The translations under genes and the position numbers were made by a program. Positions 26,735-35,980 of a stretch of 64,000 nucleotides of DNA are shown here, piece after piece; within the stretch, counting starts at the first letter, position 1; each line of letters opens with the position of its first letter. The DNA is from an uncultured bacterium (GTDB taxonomy: Bacteria; Planctomycetota; JAJSAM01; JAJVHW01). The notes beneath the pieces were generated by a model, which saw nothing but the letters and a program-made list of their open reading frames with translations, made no database searches and was not told the origin of the DNA. The DNA is taken from contig CALKVK010000038.1 of assembly GCA_937996235.1 (NCBI GenBank), positions 62,001 through 126,000 on the forward strand, written 5' to 3'.

Positions 26735-27957
26735 CGGTCCACCTCGCCGAGCACGATGTCGATCGAGCCGATGATCGCGACCAGGTCGGCGATCAGGTAG
26801 CCGCGGGAGATCTCCGGCAGGACCGCGATGTTGCTGAACGCCGGGCCGCGGATCTTGCAGCGGTACGGGGCGTTCTTCGCGTCGCTGACGAGGTAGAAGG
26901 CGAGCTCGCCGCGCGGGTTCTCGCCGCGCACGTAGACCTCGGCGTCCTTCGGTCCGCGCAGGATGCGCGGCACGTTCGGGTTGACGTACGGCTGGTACAT
27001 CGAGCTCGGCGTCAGCTTCGGGTCGCGCGGCGGGAGCTTGTCGATCGCCTGCCGCACGATCTTGATCGACTCGGCCAGCTCCTGCGCGCGGATCCAGTGG
27101 CGGTTCCAGCAGTCGCCGATCGTGCCGTGGCGGCCGTCCGCGACGGGCACGCGCCACTCGAACCTGTCGTAGAGCCCGTAGGGCTCGTCGCGGCGCACGT
27201 CCCAGTCGACGCCGCTCGCGCGCAGCGCGGGGCCCGTGATGCCGTACGCGAGCGCCTTCTCGCGGGAGAGCACGCCCACGCCCATCGTGCGCTCGCGGAA
27301 CACCTTGTTCCACGTCGTGAGGGCGTTGTACTCCTCCATCTTCTCCTCGACGATGTCGAGGAACTCGAGGCACTCCTGGATCCACTCGTCGGAGAGGTCG
27401 CGCGCCACGCCGCCCACCCGGTAGTAGTGGTAGAGCATGCGGCCGCCGGTCAGCTTCTCGAACAGCGAGTTGGCGCGCTCGCGCTCGCGGTAGCAGTAGA
27501 GGAACGGCGTGAACGCGCCGATGTCGAGGCCGTAGACGCCGACCGAGAACACGTGCGACGAGACGCGTCCGAGCTCCGCGACGATCGTGCGGATGTACTG
27601 GATGCGCTCCGGGATCTCGATGCCGCAGAGCTTCTCGACCGCCCGCGCGTAGACCTCCTCGTTGTTGATCGCCGCGAGGTAGTCGAGGCGGTCCGTGTAC
27701 GGCATGAACTGCCAGTACTGGAGGTTCTCGGCGATCTTCTCCTTGCAGCGGTGGAGGTTGCCGATCATCGGCTCGCAGTCGAGCACGACCTCGCCGTCGG
27801 TCTTCACGGCGACGCGCAGCACGCCGTGCGTGGCCGGGTGCTGCGGGCCCATGTTGACGACCATCTCCTCGGAGCGGGCGTCGCGGGCGGGCACCCAGTA
27901 CTCGGCGAGCGAGCCGTCCTCGCCGATCACGCGGTCGGTGACGTCGGTGGCGCTCAT
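26731..27957 (-). CDS. nuoD: NADH-quinone oxidoreductase subunit D
   Basis: The 408-residue 49-kDa-type subunit starts at ATG 27957, one base overlapping nuoC. The family signature NMGPQHPATHGVLRVAVKTD with the quinone-site His, NNEEVYARAVEKLCGIEIPE, and the C-terminal DLVAIIGSIDIVLGEVDR are present. It is separate from nuoC, not fused. With NuoB and NuoH it forms the quinone site. Confidence 0.96.
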   Translation of the reverse strand: MSATDVTDRVIGEDGSLAEYWVPARDARSEEMVVNMGPQHPATHGVLRVAVKTDGEVVLDCEPMIGNLHRCKEKIAENLQYWQFMPYTDRLDYLAAINNEEVYARAVEKLCGIEIPERIQYIRTIVAELGRVSSHVFSVGVYGLDIGAFTPFLYCYRERERANSLFEKLTGGRMLYHYYRVGGVARDLSDEWIQECLEFLDIVEEKMEEYNALTTWNKVFRERTMGVGVLSREKALAYGITGPALRASGVDWDVRRDEPYGLYDRFEWRVPVADGRHGTIGDCWNRHWIRAQELAESIKIVRQAIDKLPPRDPKLTPSSMYQPYVNPNVPRILRGPKDAEVYVRGENPRGELAFYLVSDAKNAPYRCKIRGPAFSNIAVLPEISRGYLIADLVAIIGSIDIVLGEVDR

Positions 27958-28784
27958 CAGCTCGCGTCCCCCTTCGGCGGAGGCGACTTGAAGCCGGGCG
28001 GGAGCGGCGGGGCGCCGCCGCCCGACGGCGGCTTCGGAGGCGTGGGCGCGCCCGGGGGCTTCGGCGCCGCGCCGCCCGGCAGCGGAGGCGCCTTCGGCGC
28101 ACCACCCGGGAGCGGCGGAGCCTTCGGCGCGCCGCCGGGCATCGGGGGCGCCTTCGGCGCGCCGCCGGGCGCCGCGGGCGCTCCGCCCGGGGCCGGCGGC
28201 GAGCCGCCCGCGGGCTTCGCGGCGGCCTTCGCCGGGGCGGCGCCGCCGTACTTCTCGGCGCGCTCCACGGCCTGCTGCGCGCGGTGCGCCTCCTCGAGGC
28301 CGCGGATCGTCGCGATGCCCGGGATGCCGTGGTACTCGAGCGGGTTGCCCTCGTCCTTGCGCAGCGGCCAGCCCTCCCAGTCGGAGGGCAGGAGGATGCG
28401 GCGCAGGTGCGGGTGCCCCTCGAAGACCACGCCGAACATGTCGTAGGTCTCGCGCTCGTGCCAGTCGGCTGCCGGCCAGACCGACGTCACGGACGGGAAC
28501 GCGACGTCGTCGCGCGAGGCCGTGTCGGCCTTCAGCGCGACGGCGTGCTTCTTCGCGATCGAGCACAGGTGCACGACGACCTCGAAGCGCGCGATGCGGT
28601 CCACCGCCGTGAGGCTGTGCAGGACCTCCATCTGCGTGCGCGGGTCGTCGCGCAGGAGGCGGCAGGCGTCCACGAACGCGGCGCGCTCGACCTTGACCCA
28701 GCCGGACAGCGCGTCGTCGTGCACCTCGAGGACCTTGTCCCCGAGGCGTTCGCGCAGAAGTCCGCCGATCTCGGTCGCCGTCAT
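27957..28784 (-). CDS. nuoC: NADH-quinone oxidoreductase subunit C with proline-rich tail
   Basis: The 275-residue protein starts at ATG 28784. Residues 1-165 are a normal NuoC (30-kDa subunit), with the signature SVWPAADWHERETYDMFGVV and RRILLPSDWEGWPLRKD. From about 181 it carries a 95-residue Pro/Gly/Ala tail built of GGAPKAPPLP units, ending GGGAPPLPPGFKSPPPK. Such a tail is not part of the normal subunit. It matches the tails of NuoB and the ferritin-like protein. Confidence 0.95.
   Translation of the reverse strand: MTATEIGGLLRERLGDKVLEVHDDALSGWVKVERAAFVDACRLLRDDPRTQMEVLHSLTAVDRIARFEVVVHLCSIAKKHAVALKADTASRDDVAFPSVTSVWPAADWHERETYDMFGVVFEGHPHLRRILLPSDWEGWPLRKDEGNPLEYHGIPGIATIRGLEEAHRAQQAVERAEKYGGAAPAKAAAKPAGGSPPAPGGAPAAPGGAPKAPPMPGGAPKAPPLPGGAPKAPPLPGGAAPKPPGAPTPPKPPSGGGAPPLPPGFKSPPPKGDAS
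27960..28184 (-). repeat. GFKLP-tail repeats of nuoC
   Basis: This codes for residues 201-275: three consecutive units of APKAPP(M/L)PGG, a KPPGAP link, and a terminal APPLPPGFK motif. The DNA units are near-copies of one another, so slippage or recombination can change their number. Confidence 0.85.
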
Positions 28785-28845
28785 GCCCTGCCGTGCCCCT
28801 CGCTGCCCTGCTCTCGTCGTCCCGTCAACCGCTCGCCTGCGCCCG

Positions 28846-29730
28846 CTAGCCGCCGGCCGGCGGCTTCGGCAGCTTGAAGCCGGCCGGGAGCGGCGGGGCG
28901 CCCCCCGCCGGCTGCGCCGCCGCGGGTGCGCCGGGCGGCTTCGGGGCTCCGCCCGGGAGCGGCGGTGCCTTCGGCGCCGCGCCGCCCGGCAGCGGAGGCG
29001 CCTTCGGTGCCCCTCCGGGGAGAGGCGGCGCCTTCGGCGCGCCGCCCGCCGGAGCCTGGACCGCCATCTTGGGCGTCGCGAGCTGCGGCTTCGCGGGCCC
29101 CGTGGCGGCCCCCGGCTGCGGCCGCGTGCCGGGCACGATGCCCTTCATGAGGTCCGCCTGACCCTGGCGCACCGCGTCCGCGATCGCCGCCTGCTGCTCG
29201 ATCGAGCCGCGCGTCATGATGATGCGCTGCAGCTTCATGAGGCCGTCGATGAGCGCCTCGGGGCGCGGCGGGCAGCCGGGGACGTGCACGTCGACCGGCA
29301 CCACCAGGTCCACGCCCTGGACCACGTGGTAGCCCCACTTCGAGTACGGCCCGCCGCCGACCGTGCAGGCGCCCATCGCGATGACCCACTTGGGCTCCGG
29401 CATCTGCTCCCAGAGCCGGCGCACGCGGTGCGCCATCTTGTAGGTCACGGTGCCCGCCGTGATCATCAGGTCGGCCTGGCGCGGCGTCGCGCGGAACGCG
29501 CCGCAGCCCATGCGGTCGACGTCGTAGCGCGTCGAGGCGAACGCCATCATCTCGATGGCGCAGCACGCGAGGCCGAACGTCATCGGCCAGACCGCGTTGC
29601 CGCGGCCCCAGGCGATGAGGTCGCGCACACCCGCGACGGTCGTCAGGAACGCGGCGTCCTCGTCGGGCGCGCCTCCCGGACCGGGGCGGAGCAGGTTCCA
29701 GTCGCTCGGACGGTAGATCTCGGTGGTCAT
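28846..29730 (-). CDS. nuoB: NADH-quinone oxidoreductase subunit B with proline-rich tail
   Basis: The 294-residue protein starts at ATG 29730, 4 bases after nuoA. The four cysteines for cluster N2 are Cys56, Cys57, Cys122 and Cys153 (FGLACCAIEMMAF, MGACTVGGGPY, HVPGCPPRPE). The core ends near residue 195. An additional 100 residues follow, with GGAPKAPPLP units from 229 to 268 and a terminal GGAPPLPAGFKLPKPP. Most NuoB proteins stop at 160-220 residues. The tail parallels that of NuoC. Confidence 0.95.
   Translation of the reverse strand: MTTEIYRPSDWNLLRPGPGGAPDEDAAFLTTVAGVRDLIAWGRGNAVWPMTFGLACCAIEMMAFASTRYDVDRMGCGAFRATPRQADLMITAGTVTYKMAHRVRRLWEQMPEPKWVIAMGACTVGGGPYSKWGYHVVQGVDLVVPVDVHVPGCPPRPEALIDGLMKLQRIIMTRGSIEQQAAIADAVRQGQADLMKGIVPGTRPQPGAATGPAKPQLATPKMAVQAPAGGAPKAPPLPGGAPKAPPLPGGAAPKAPPLPGGAPKPPGAPAAAQPAGGAPPLPAGFKLPKPPAGG
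28849..29046 (-). repeat. GFKLP-tail repeats of nuoB
   Basis: This codes for residues 229-294: three APKAPPLPGG units, one KPPGAP link and a terminal APPLPAGFKLPK motif. The arrangement repeats that of nuoC, one gene downstream. Confidence 0.85.
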
Positions 29731-29734
29731 CGGT

Positions 29735-30214
29735 TCAGGCGTCCGTGCCCGGGTCGCCGGCGTGCGGCGCGAAACGCGGCCCCGCACCCTCGAGCGACGC
29801 CGCTTCGTCCGCAGCCGCCAGCCGGGCGCCCGGCTTCTGGTGGCCGTGGAGCGGGATCCAGTCGATGTCGCCCTTGCGCCAGACGTAGGCGAGGCCCACC
29901 GCCAGCACGAGCACGAACACCAGCGCCTCGACGAACGCGAAGCCCCCCAGCTCCTTGAGCGAGGCCGCCCACGGGAACAGGAAGAGCACCTCGACGTCGA
30001 AGATCACGAAGACGAGGGCGAGCACGTAGAAGCGGATGTCGAAGCGCACGAACGCGGAGCCGAACGTGGGCTCGCCGCACTCGTACGAGGTCGACTTCTG
30101 GACCGTGTAGTCGGTCTTCGAGCGCAGGAGGCGACCGATGACGACCATGTTCAGGACCACGAACGAGGCCCCGAACACGAGGAACATCAGGATCGTCAGG
30201 AAGTCCTGCTGCAT
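29735..30214 (-). CDS. nuoA: NADH-quinone oxidoreductase subunit A
   Basis: The 159-residue membrane subunit starts at ATG 30214 and heads the operon. It has three transmembrane helices and the hallmark YECGEPTFGSAFVRFDIRFY, then FVIFDVEVLFLFPWA. About 35 extra hydrophilic residues extend the C-terminus. The 279-base region 30215-30493 must hold the operon promoter; I see no clear -10/-35 pair and no gene there. Confidence 0.95.
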   Translation of the reverse strand: MQQDFLTILMFLVFGASFVVLNMVVIGRLLRSKTDYTVQKSTSYECGEPTFGSAFVRFDIRFYVLALVFVIFDVEVLFLFPWAASLKELGGFAFVEALVFVLVLAVGLAYVWRKGDIDWIPLHGHQKPGARLAAADEAASLEGAGPRFAPHAGDPGTDA

Positions 30215-30493
30215 GACTTCACGCCGCCGAGGGCGGATGGAACCGCCAACCTTAGAGCCGTCGCGAGGGGGCGCCGCCAAACAAATCGCCGCGGCGGGGG
30301 CGGCTCCCCGCACCCGCCGCCGACGCCCACCCGAGCGCCGGCGCTCCCACCTCGTAAGTCGTTACCTTCCAACACGTTCCACGCGCGAGCCGGAGGCTCC
30401 GCGGGGCCCGTGCACGCCCGTGCGCGGGAAGTGTAGCGAAGCACACGGACCGAGCGCACGCGTCCCTCCGGGAATGTCGCGCCGGGCGGCGCC

Positions 30494-31651
30494 TTGAGCG
30501 AGCTTCGGGGCGTGCCCGCCGCCGCCTCCCCGCGCCTCGCCTACTGCACGAACGTGGTCCCCGCGCCCACGCCGGAGGCGCTCGTCGCGACGCTCCCCGG
30601 CACGTGGGCGCGGGTGCGCGAGCTCGCGGCGCTCCCCCGCCTGGCGCTCGGTCTCTGGTTCCCGCGCGACGTCGCCGCCGCCCTCGCCGGCAGCCCCGCC
30701 GAGCTGTCGGCGCTGCGCGACGCCCTCGCGGCCCACGCGCTCGACGCGGTCACGTGCAACGCCTTCCCCGCCGACGCCTTCCACGCCCCCGTCGTCAAGG
30801 AGGCGGTCTACCTGCCGGACTGGACCGACCCCGCCCGCGCCGCGTACACGCGCGCCGCGGCCGAGATCGCCGCGGCGCTCGCCCCGCGCGGCGCGCTCGT
30901 CCCGGTCTCGACGCTGCCCCTCGGCTACCCGCGCTGGGAGCGCGCGCGACGCCGCGCCGCGGGCCGCGCGCTCGCCGCGACCGCCGCCGAGCTCGCCGCC
31001 CTCGAGGAGCGGAGCGGCGTGCGGGTGGTCGTCGCCCTCGAGCCGGAGCCGTGCTGTGCGCTCGAGCGCGCCGACGACGCCCTGCGCTTCTTCGCCGACG
31101 AACTGCCGCGCGACGCCGCGACGCGCCGCCACGTCGGCGTGTGCCTCGACCTGTGCCACGCCGCGGTCGCGCACGAGGACGCGGTCGCGACGCTCGGTGC
31201 GTACGCGGCGGCCGACGTGCTCGTCGCGAAGGTGCAGGTGTCGGCGGCGCTCGACGTCGCCGACCCCGCCGACGCCGCCGCGCGCGCGGCGCTCGCGACG
31301 CGGTTCGCCGAGCCGCGCTGGCTGCACCAGGTCGGCGTGCCGGGGCGCATCGTGCGCGATCTCGACGTCGCGCTCGCCGACCCTGCGCTCGCGGCGGCGG
31401 CGCCCTGGCGCGTCCACTTCCACGTGCCGCTGCACCTCGCGTCGGTCGCCGGCGTCGCGACGACGCAGCCGCAGGTGGCGCGCTTCCTGCGGCACGTCGC
31501 GGCGCTCCCCGCGCCGCCCCTCCTCGAACTCGAGACGTACACGTGGGCCGCGGTCCCCGGGGCGGACGACGACCTCGCCGCGGGCATCGCGGCCGAGATC
31601 GCGTGGGCCGCGGGCGAACTCGCCGCCGCCGCCCCGGATCGCTGCGCGTGA
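30494..31651 (+). CDS. eboE: EboE-like metabolite traffic protein (TIM barrel)
   Basis: The 385-residue protein fits EboE of the ebo cluster. Motifs in order: RLAYCTNVVPAPTPEAL, TCNAFPADAFHAPVVKEAVY followed by LPDWTDPAR, the metal-site-like ALEPEPCCALE, VGVCLDLCHAAVAHED, VHFHVPLHL and LELETYTW. Ebo proteins are needed to deliver certain metabolites, for example scytonemin precursors, to the periplasm, but EboE's own reaction is unknown; the fold resembles xylose isomerase. No other ebo gene is in the window. The start is TTG 30494 or GTG 30512. Confidence 0.82.
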   Translation: MSELRGVPAAASPRLAYCTNVVPAPTPEALVATLPGTWARVRELAALPRLALGLWFPRDVAAALAGSPAELSALRDALAAHALDAVTCNAFPADAFHAPVVKEAVYLPDWTDPARAAYTRAAAEIAAALAPRGALVPVSTLPLGYPRWERARRRAAGRALAATAAELAALEERSGVRVVVALEPEPCCALERADDALRFFADELPRDAATRRHVGVCLDLCHAAVAHEDAVATLGAYAAADVLVAKVQVSAALDVADPADAAARAALATRFAEPRWLHQVGVPGRIVRDLDVALADPALAAAAPWRVHFHVPLHLASVAGVATTQPQVARFLRHVAALPAPPLLELETYTWAAVPGADDDLAAGIAAEIAWAAGELAAAAPDRCA

Positions 31652-31712
31652 GCGCGCGCCACGACGCGAATCGCGCTCGCCGCCCGCGCGCGGGCGTGGT
31701 CTCCTCTCGCAC

Positions 31713-32105
31713 GTGAAGACGCTCGCGCTCGTGTGCATCGGAGGCGCCGTCGGCTCGGGGCTGCGCTACGCGGCGACGCACGCCGTCACCCAGTGGGCGC
31801 TGCGCGTGCACGGCAGCGCGTTCCCTTGGGGCACGCTCGCGGTGAACGTGCTCGGCTCGTTCCTGCTCGGGTTCCTGCTGACGGCGCGCGCGGCGTCGGG
31901 GGGCGTGCCCGAGGACCTGCGCTTCGCCGTCGGCACCGGCGTGCTCGGCGGCTTCACGACGTACAGCACGTTCAACTTCGAGACGCTTGCGCTCGCGCAG
32001 GGCGGCCGGCTCGGCGCCGCGGCCGCGAACGTGGGCGTCACGCTCCTCGCGTGCATCGGCGCGGGCCTCGCCGGCATGCTGCTCGCGCGGGCGGTCGCAC
32101 CCTGA
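31713..32105 (+). CDS. crcB: fluoride channel Fluc/CrcB
   Basis: The 130-residue membrane protein starts at GTG 31713 and has four hydrophobic segments. Diagnostic motifs are GGAVGSGLRY, GTLAVNVLGSFLLGFL and GVLGGFTTYSTFNFET. It works as a dimeric channel that expels fluoride. No fluoride riboswitch pattern was seen in the 61 bases between eboE and crcB. The DUF418 gene begins at its stop codon. Confidence 0.95.
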   Translation: MKTLALVCIGGAVGSGLRYAATHAVTQWALRVHGSAFPWGTLAVNVLGSFLLGFLLTARAASGGVPEDLRFAVGTGVLGGFTTYSTFNFETLALAQGGRLGAAAANVGVTLLACIGAGLAGMLLARAVAP

Positions 32106-33385
32106 GCGAAGGGGCGCGCGTCCGCTTCCTCGACGTGGTGCGCGGCATCGCGATCCTCGGGATCCTGCCCGTGAACGCGCCGTTCTTCGCGTACCCGGTG
32201 CGCGTCGGCGACGACCCGGACTACCCGCTCGACGACCGCTGGAGCTCGCTCTCGGTCGCGGTCGTGCGCACGTTCTTCGAATACAAGTTCATCACGCTGT
32301 TCGCGCTGCTGTTCGGTGTCGGGCTCGGCATCCTGCACACGCGCCACGCGACCGCGGGGAACGACCGCTACGCGCCGATCGTGCTGCGCCGCCTCGGCGC
32401 GCTGCTCGTGTTCGGCGCGCTCCACGCGACGTGCCTCTGGTTCGGGGACATCGTGTTCGAGTACGCGCTCATCGCCCTCGTCGTCTGCTGGTTCGCGTAC
32501 GTGGCACCGCGGCCGCTCGCGGTCCTCGGCACCTGCGCCGGCGTGCTGCCCCTGGGCCTGCTCTGCGTGGGACTCGTCCTCAGCTTCACGCCCGACAACC
32601 CCGCCGCGGACTGGTTGGCGTCGGAGTTCCCCGACGGGCAGGGCGGCCGGATCGACACCGGGTGGCGGGAGTTCGTCTCGCGCTGCGACGACCTCGACCC
32701 CGACTTCGAGATCGCGGTCTACGGACACGGCACGTACGAGCAGGAAGTGGTGCTGCGCACCGTCACGTGGGTGCAGGGCGCCACGTCCGCGGCGTTCTAC
32801 TTCTGGCCGCGGCTCGCGGGACTGATGCTCCTCGGCATCGCGCTCGGACGTTCGCGCTGGTTCCGCGACCCGGGCGGCGTGCCGGGGCGCGCGCGCTTCC
32901 GCCTGATCGCCGCGATCGGACTCCCGGTGGGACTCGCGGGCGAGCTGCTCGGATCGTGGCTGCGCTTCGAGGACGGGGCGACGTCGGCGCAGCGCGTCGT
33001 CGCGGAGATGGTGCACTACTCGGCGAGCGCGTGCCTCTCGGCCGGGCTCCTCGCCGGCGTCGCGCTGCTCTGCACGCGCCGCGCGCTCTGGCAGACGCCG
33101 TTCGCAGCGGTCGGGCGTCTCGCCTTCACGAACTACATCGGGCAGTCGCTCGTCATGTCGTCGCTCTTCTACGCGCACGGGCGGGGCCTCTACGACCAGG
33201 TCTCGCGCGGCGAGCTCGCGGCGCTCGTCTGCTGCGTGTGGGGCGCACAGCTCGCGCTCTCCGTGCTCTGGCTGCGGCGCTTCCGCAGCGGTCCGCTCGA
33301 GTGGCTCTGGCGCAGCGCGACGTACTGGCGCCCGATGCCGTTCCTGCGCCGGCCGGACGACGGCGCGGTCGCGGGGCCCGCGTGA
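32102..33385 (+). CDS. DUF418/YeiB-family membrane protein
   Basis: The 427-residue protein has about ten hydrophobic segments. It has the family's N-terminal FLDVVRGIAILGILPVNAPF and C-terminal DUF418 motifs FAAVGRLAFTNYIGQSLVMS and ALSVLWLRRFRSGPLEWLWR. No ATG, GTG or TTG precedes the conserved N-terminus. CTG at 32102 overlaps the crcB stop (CTGA) in the style of the other couplings here and is my best choice; GTG at about 32134 would cut into the conserved region. Function is unknown, with acyl-transfer or transport suggested for relatives. Confidence 0.85.
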   Translation: MSEGARVRFLDVVRGIAILGILPVNAPFFAYPVRVGDDPDYPLDDRWSSLSVAVVRTFFEYKFITLFALLFGVGLGILHTRHATAGNDRYAPIVLRRLGALLVFGALHATCLWFGDIVFEYALIALVVCWFAYVAPRPLAVLGTCAGVLPLGLLCVGLVLSFTPDNPAADWLASEFPDGQGGRIDTGWREFVSRCDDLDPDFEIAVYGHGTYEQEVVLRTVTWVQGATSAAFYFWPRLAGLMLLGIALGRSRWFRDPGGVPGRARFRLIAAIGLPVGLAGELLGSWLRFEDGATSAQRVVAEMVHYSASACLSAGLLAGVALLCTRRALWQTPFAAVGRLAFTNYIGQSLVMSSLFYAHGRGLYDQVSRGELAALVCCVWGAQLALSVLWLRRFRSGPLEWLWRSATYWRPMPFLRRPDDGAVAGPA

Positions 33386-35847
33386 ACGAGCCGCTGCCCG
33401 TCGACGACGTGCTCGCGGAGCTCGTCGCCGCGGTGCGTGCGCGCGGCGCCGCGGTGCTCGAGGCGCCCGCGGGCGCGGGCAAGACGACGCGCGTGCCGCC
33501 CGCGCTGCTCGACGCGGGGCTCGCGGGGAGCGGCAGCGTGGTGGTGCTCGAGCCGCGGCGCGTCGCGGCCCGCGCCGCCGCGCGGCGCATCGCGGCGGAG
33601 CGCGGCGTGCGCGTCGGCGATCTCGTCGGACACCACGTGCGCTTCGACCGGCGTGCGGGACCGGCCACGCGCGTGCTCGTCGTCACCGACGGCATCTTCC
33701 TGCGTCTTCTCGAGGACGACCCGCTGCTCGACGGCGTCGGGTGCGTGGTGCTCGACGAGGTCCACGAGCGCTCGCTCGCGCAGGACCTCGCGCTCGCCCT
33801 GGTGCGGCGCGTGCGCGAGAGCGTCCGGCCCGACCTCAACGTCGTCGCGATGTCGGCCACGGCCGACGCGGCACCGCTCGCAGCGTTCCTCGGCGCGGGC
33901 GTCGTGACGAGCGCGGGACGTCTGCATCCCGTCGAGGTGCGGCACCTCGAACGCCCGGACGCGCGCCCGCTGCCGGAGGTCGTCGCCTCGGCCGTGCGGC
34001 GCGCGCTCGCGGAGACGCGCGGCGACGTGCTCACCTTCCTGCCGGGCGTCGGCGAGATCCGCGCGGTGGGCGCGCTGCTCGCGGACGCCGCGCGCGACGC
34101 GGACGTGCACGAGCTCTACGGCGACCTGCCCGCCGAGCGGCAGGACGCGGCGCTCACCGCGGGCCCGCGGCGGCGCGTCGTCCTCGCGACCAACGTCGCG
34201 GAGACGTCGGTGACCGTCGAGGGCGTGACGGCCGTCGTCGACTCGGGGCGCGCGCGCGTGCTGCGCCACGACCCGGCGACGGGGCTCGACCGCCTCGAGC
34301 TCGTGCGCATCGCGCGCAGCTCGCTCGTGCAGCGCACGGGCCGCGCGGGGCGCACCGCGCCGGGCGTCGCGTATCGCACGTGGACGCAGAACGAGGAGCG
34401 CGACTTCCCGGAGCGCCTCGAGCCGGAGGTGCGCCGCGTGGACGTCGCCGCCGCCGCGCTCACTCTGCTCGCCTGGGGCGAGAGCGACCTCGCCGCGTTC
34501 CCGTGGTTCGAACCGCCGGAGCGGGAGCGTCTCGCCGCCGCGTGCGAGCTGCTCGAGCGGCTCGGCGCGCTGCACGACGGGCGCGTGACCGACGTCGGCC
34601 GCGCGATGGCGCGCCTGCCGGTGCACCCGCGGCTCGCGCGGCTGCTCGTCGAAGGGCACCGGCGCGGCGCGCCGCGGCGCACGGCGCTCGCCGCGGCGCT
34701 GCTCTCCGAGCGCGACGCCGGACGCGCCGGGCGACGCGGCGCCACGCGCCACGCGAGCGCGTCGGACGTGCTCGACCGCATGGACGCGAGCGCGCGCGAC
34801 CGTGGGTTCGTCGCGCAGGTCGCGCGCCGGCTCGAAGAGGCGACGGAGGACGCGCTCGGCCGGGCGCCGCACGCCGCCGAGAGCGACGACGCCGTGCTGC
34901 GCGCCCTCCACGTCGCGTACGCGGACCGTCTCGCGCGCCGTCGTGCGCCCGGCGACGCGCGCGCGGTGCTCGCGGGCGGCGGCGGCGTGCGGCTCGCCCG
35001 CGAGAGCGCGGTGCTCGACGCCGAGCTGTTCGTGTGCGTGGACGTGGACGCGGGCACGGGCCCGGATGCACTCGTGCGCGCGGCGTCCGAGGTGCGCCGC
35101 GAGTGGCTGCCGGCAGAGCGCATCACGACGCGCGTCGACGTCGCATTCGACGCGCCGACGGGCCGCGTCGGCGCGGTGCGCCGGACGTCGTGCGACGGTC
35201 TCGTGCTCGACGAGACGCAGGTCCCCGTGCCGGCGGACGGCCGCGCAGAGGCGCTGCTCGCGGACGCCGCCGCCCGCGATCTACCGCGCGCGCTGCCGCT
35301 CGCCGACGCCGCGGTGGCGGCGTTCCGTGCGCGCGTCGGCTGTCTGCGCGCGTGGCGCCCGGAGCTGGAGCTGCCGGCGCTCGACGACGACGCGCTCCGC
35401 GCGCTCCTGCCCGAGCTCGTGCGCGGCTGCCGCTCGTTCGACGACCTGCGCCGCGCGCCGCTCCTCGACCATCTGCGCGGACGCCTGACGTGGCAGCAGC
35501 TCGCGGCACTCGACCGCGAGGCGCCCGAGCGCATCGAGGTGCCGAGCGGGAGCCACGTGCGCCTCGCGTACGAGATCGGACGGCCGCCCGTGCTCGCGGT
35601 GCGCATCCAGGAGCTGTTCGGTCTGCGCGAGACGCCGCGGGTCGGCGCCGGTCGCGTGCCCGTGCTGCTGCACCTGCTCGCGCCGAACCAGCGCCCGCAG
35701 CAGGTCACCGACGACCTGCCGTCGTTCTGGCGCAACACGTACCCCGTCGTGCGCGCCGAGTTGCGGCGGCGCTATCCGCGCCACGCGTGGCCGGAGGACC
35801 CGCTCGCCGCCGCGCCCGAGCGGAGGCCCGCGCCGCGCCGCGGCTGA
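33382..35847 (+). CDS. hrpB: ATP-dependent helicase HrpB
   Basis: The 821-residue DEAH-box helicase starts at GTG 33382, overlapping the DUF418 stop. Motifs: Walker A EAPAGAGKTTRVPPALLD, motif Ia EPRRVAARAAA, DEVHERS (the DEAH-box slot), SATAD (motif III), ATNVAETSVTV and QRTGRAGRTAPG (motifs V and VI). The C-terminal HrpB-specific domain ends LPSFWRNTYPVVRAELRRRY followed by PRHAWPEDPL. Length is normal for HrpB. Its substrate is not well known. It is last in the eboE-crcB-DUF418-hrpB run. Confidence 0.95.
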   Translation: MNEPLPVDDVLAELVAAVRARGAAVLEAPAGAGKTTRVPPALLDAGLAGSGSVVVLEPRRVAARAAARRIAAERGVRVGDLVGHHVRFDRRAGPATRVLVVTDGIFLRLLEDDPLLDGVGCVVLDEVHERSLAQDLALALVRRVRESVRPDLNVVAMSATADAAPLAAFLGAGVVTSAGRLHPVEVRHLERPDARPLPEVVASAVRRALAETRGDVLTFLPGVGEIRAVGALLADAARDADVHELYGDLPAERQDAALTAGPRRRVVLATNVAETSVTVEGVTAVVDSGRARVLRHDPATGLDRLELVRIARSSLVQRTGRAGRTAPGVAYRTWTQNEERDFPERLEPEVRRVDVAAAALTLLAWGESDLAAFPWFEPPERERLAAACELLERLGALHDGRVTDVGRAMARLPVHPRLARLLVEGHRRGAPRRTALAAALLSERDAGRAGRRGATRHASASDVLDRMDASARDRGFVAQVARRLEEATEDALGRAPHAAESDDAVLRALHVAYADRLARRRAPGDARAVLAGGGGVRLARESAVLDAELFVCVDVDAGTGPDALVRAASEVRREWLPAERITTRVDVAFDAPTGRVGAVRRTSCDGLVLDETQVPVPADGRAEALLADAAARDLPRALPLADAAVAAFRARVGCLRAWRPELELPALDDDALRALLPELVRGCRSFDDLRRAPLLDHLRGRLTWQQLAALDREAPERIEVPSGSHVRLAYEIGRPPVLAVRIQELFGLRETPRVGAGRVPVLLHLLAPNQRPQQVTDDLPSFWRNTYPVVRAELRRRYPRHAWPEDPLAAAPERRPAPRRG

Positions 35848-35980
35848 CGCGGCCGAGGTGGCCTCCCCCGGGGACCGGTGCTAGGCTCCGGCCGGATGCG
35901 TGCCCCCCACGACGCCTTGCTGCGGTTCGTCCGTCGGCACACCACCGCTCGTGGCCGGGCGGGCCGCGGGGCGGCGTCCC

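Noticed and set aside
27960..29046. repeated GC-rich units considered as CRISPR or integron repeats
   Set aside because: The units are in frame, code for APKAPPLPGG and belong to the nuoC and nuoB reading frames; there are no spacers.
31652..31712. possible fluoride riboswitch before crcB
   Set aside because: The 61-base gap is uniformly GC-rich and shows none of the conserved fluoride-riboswitch core that I know.
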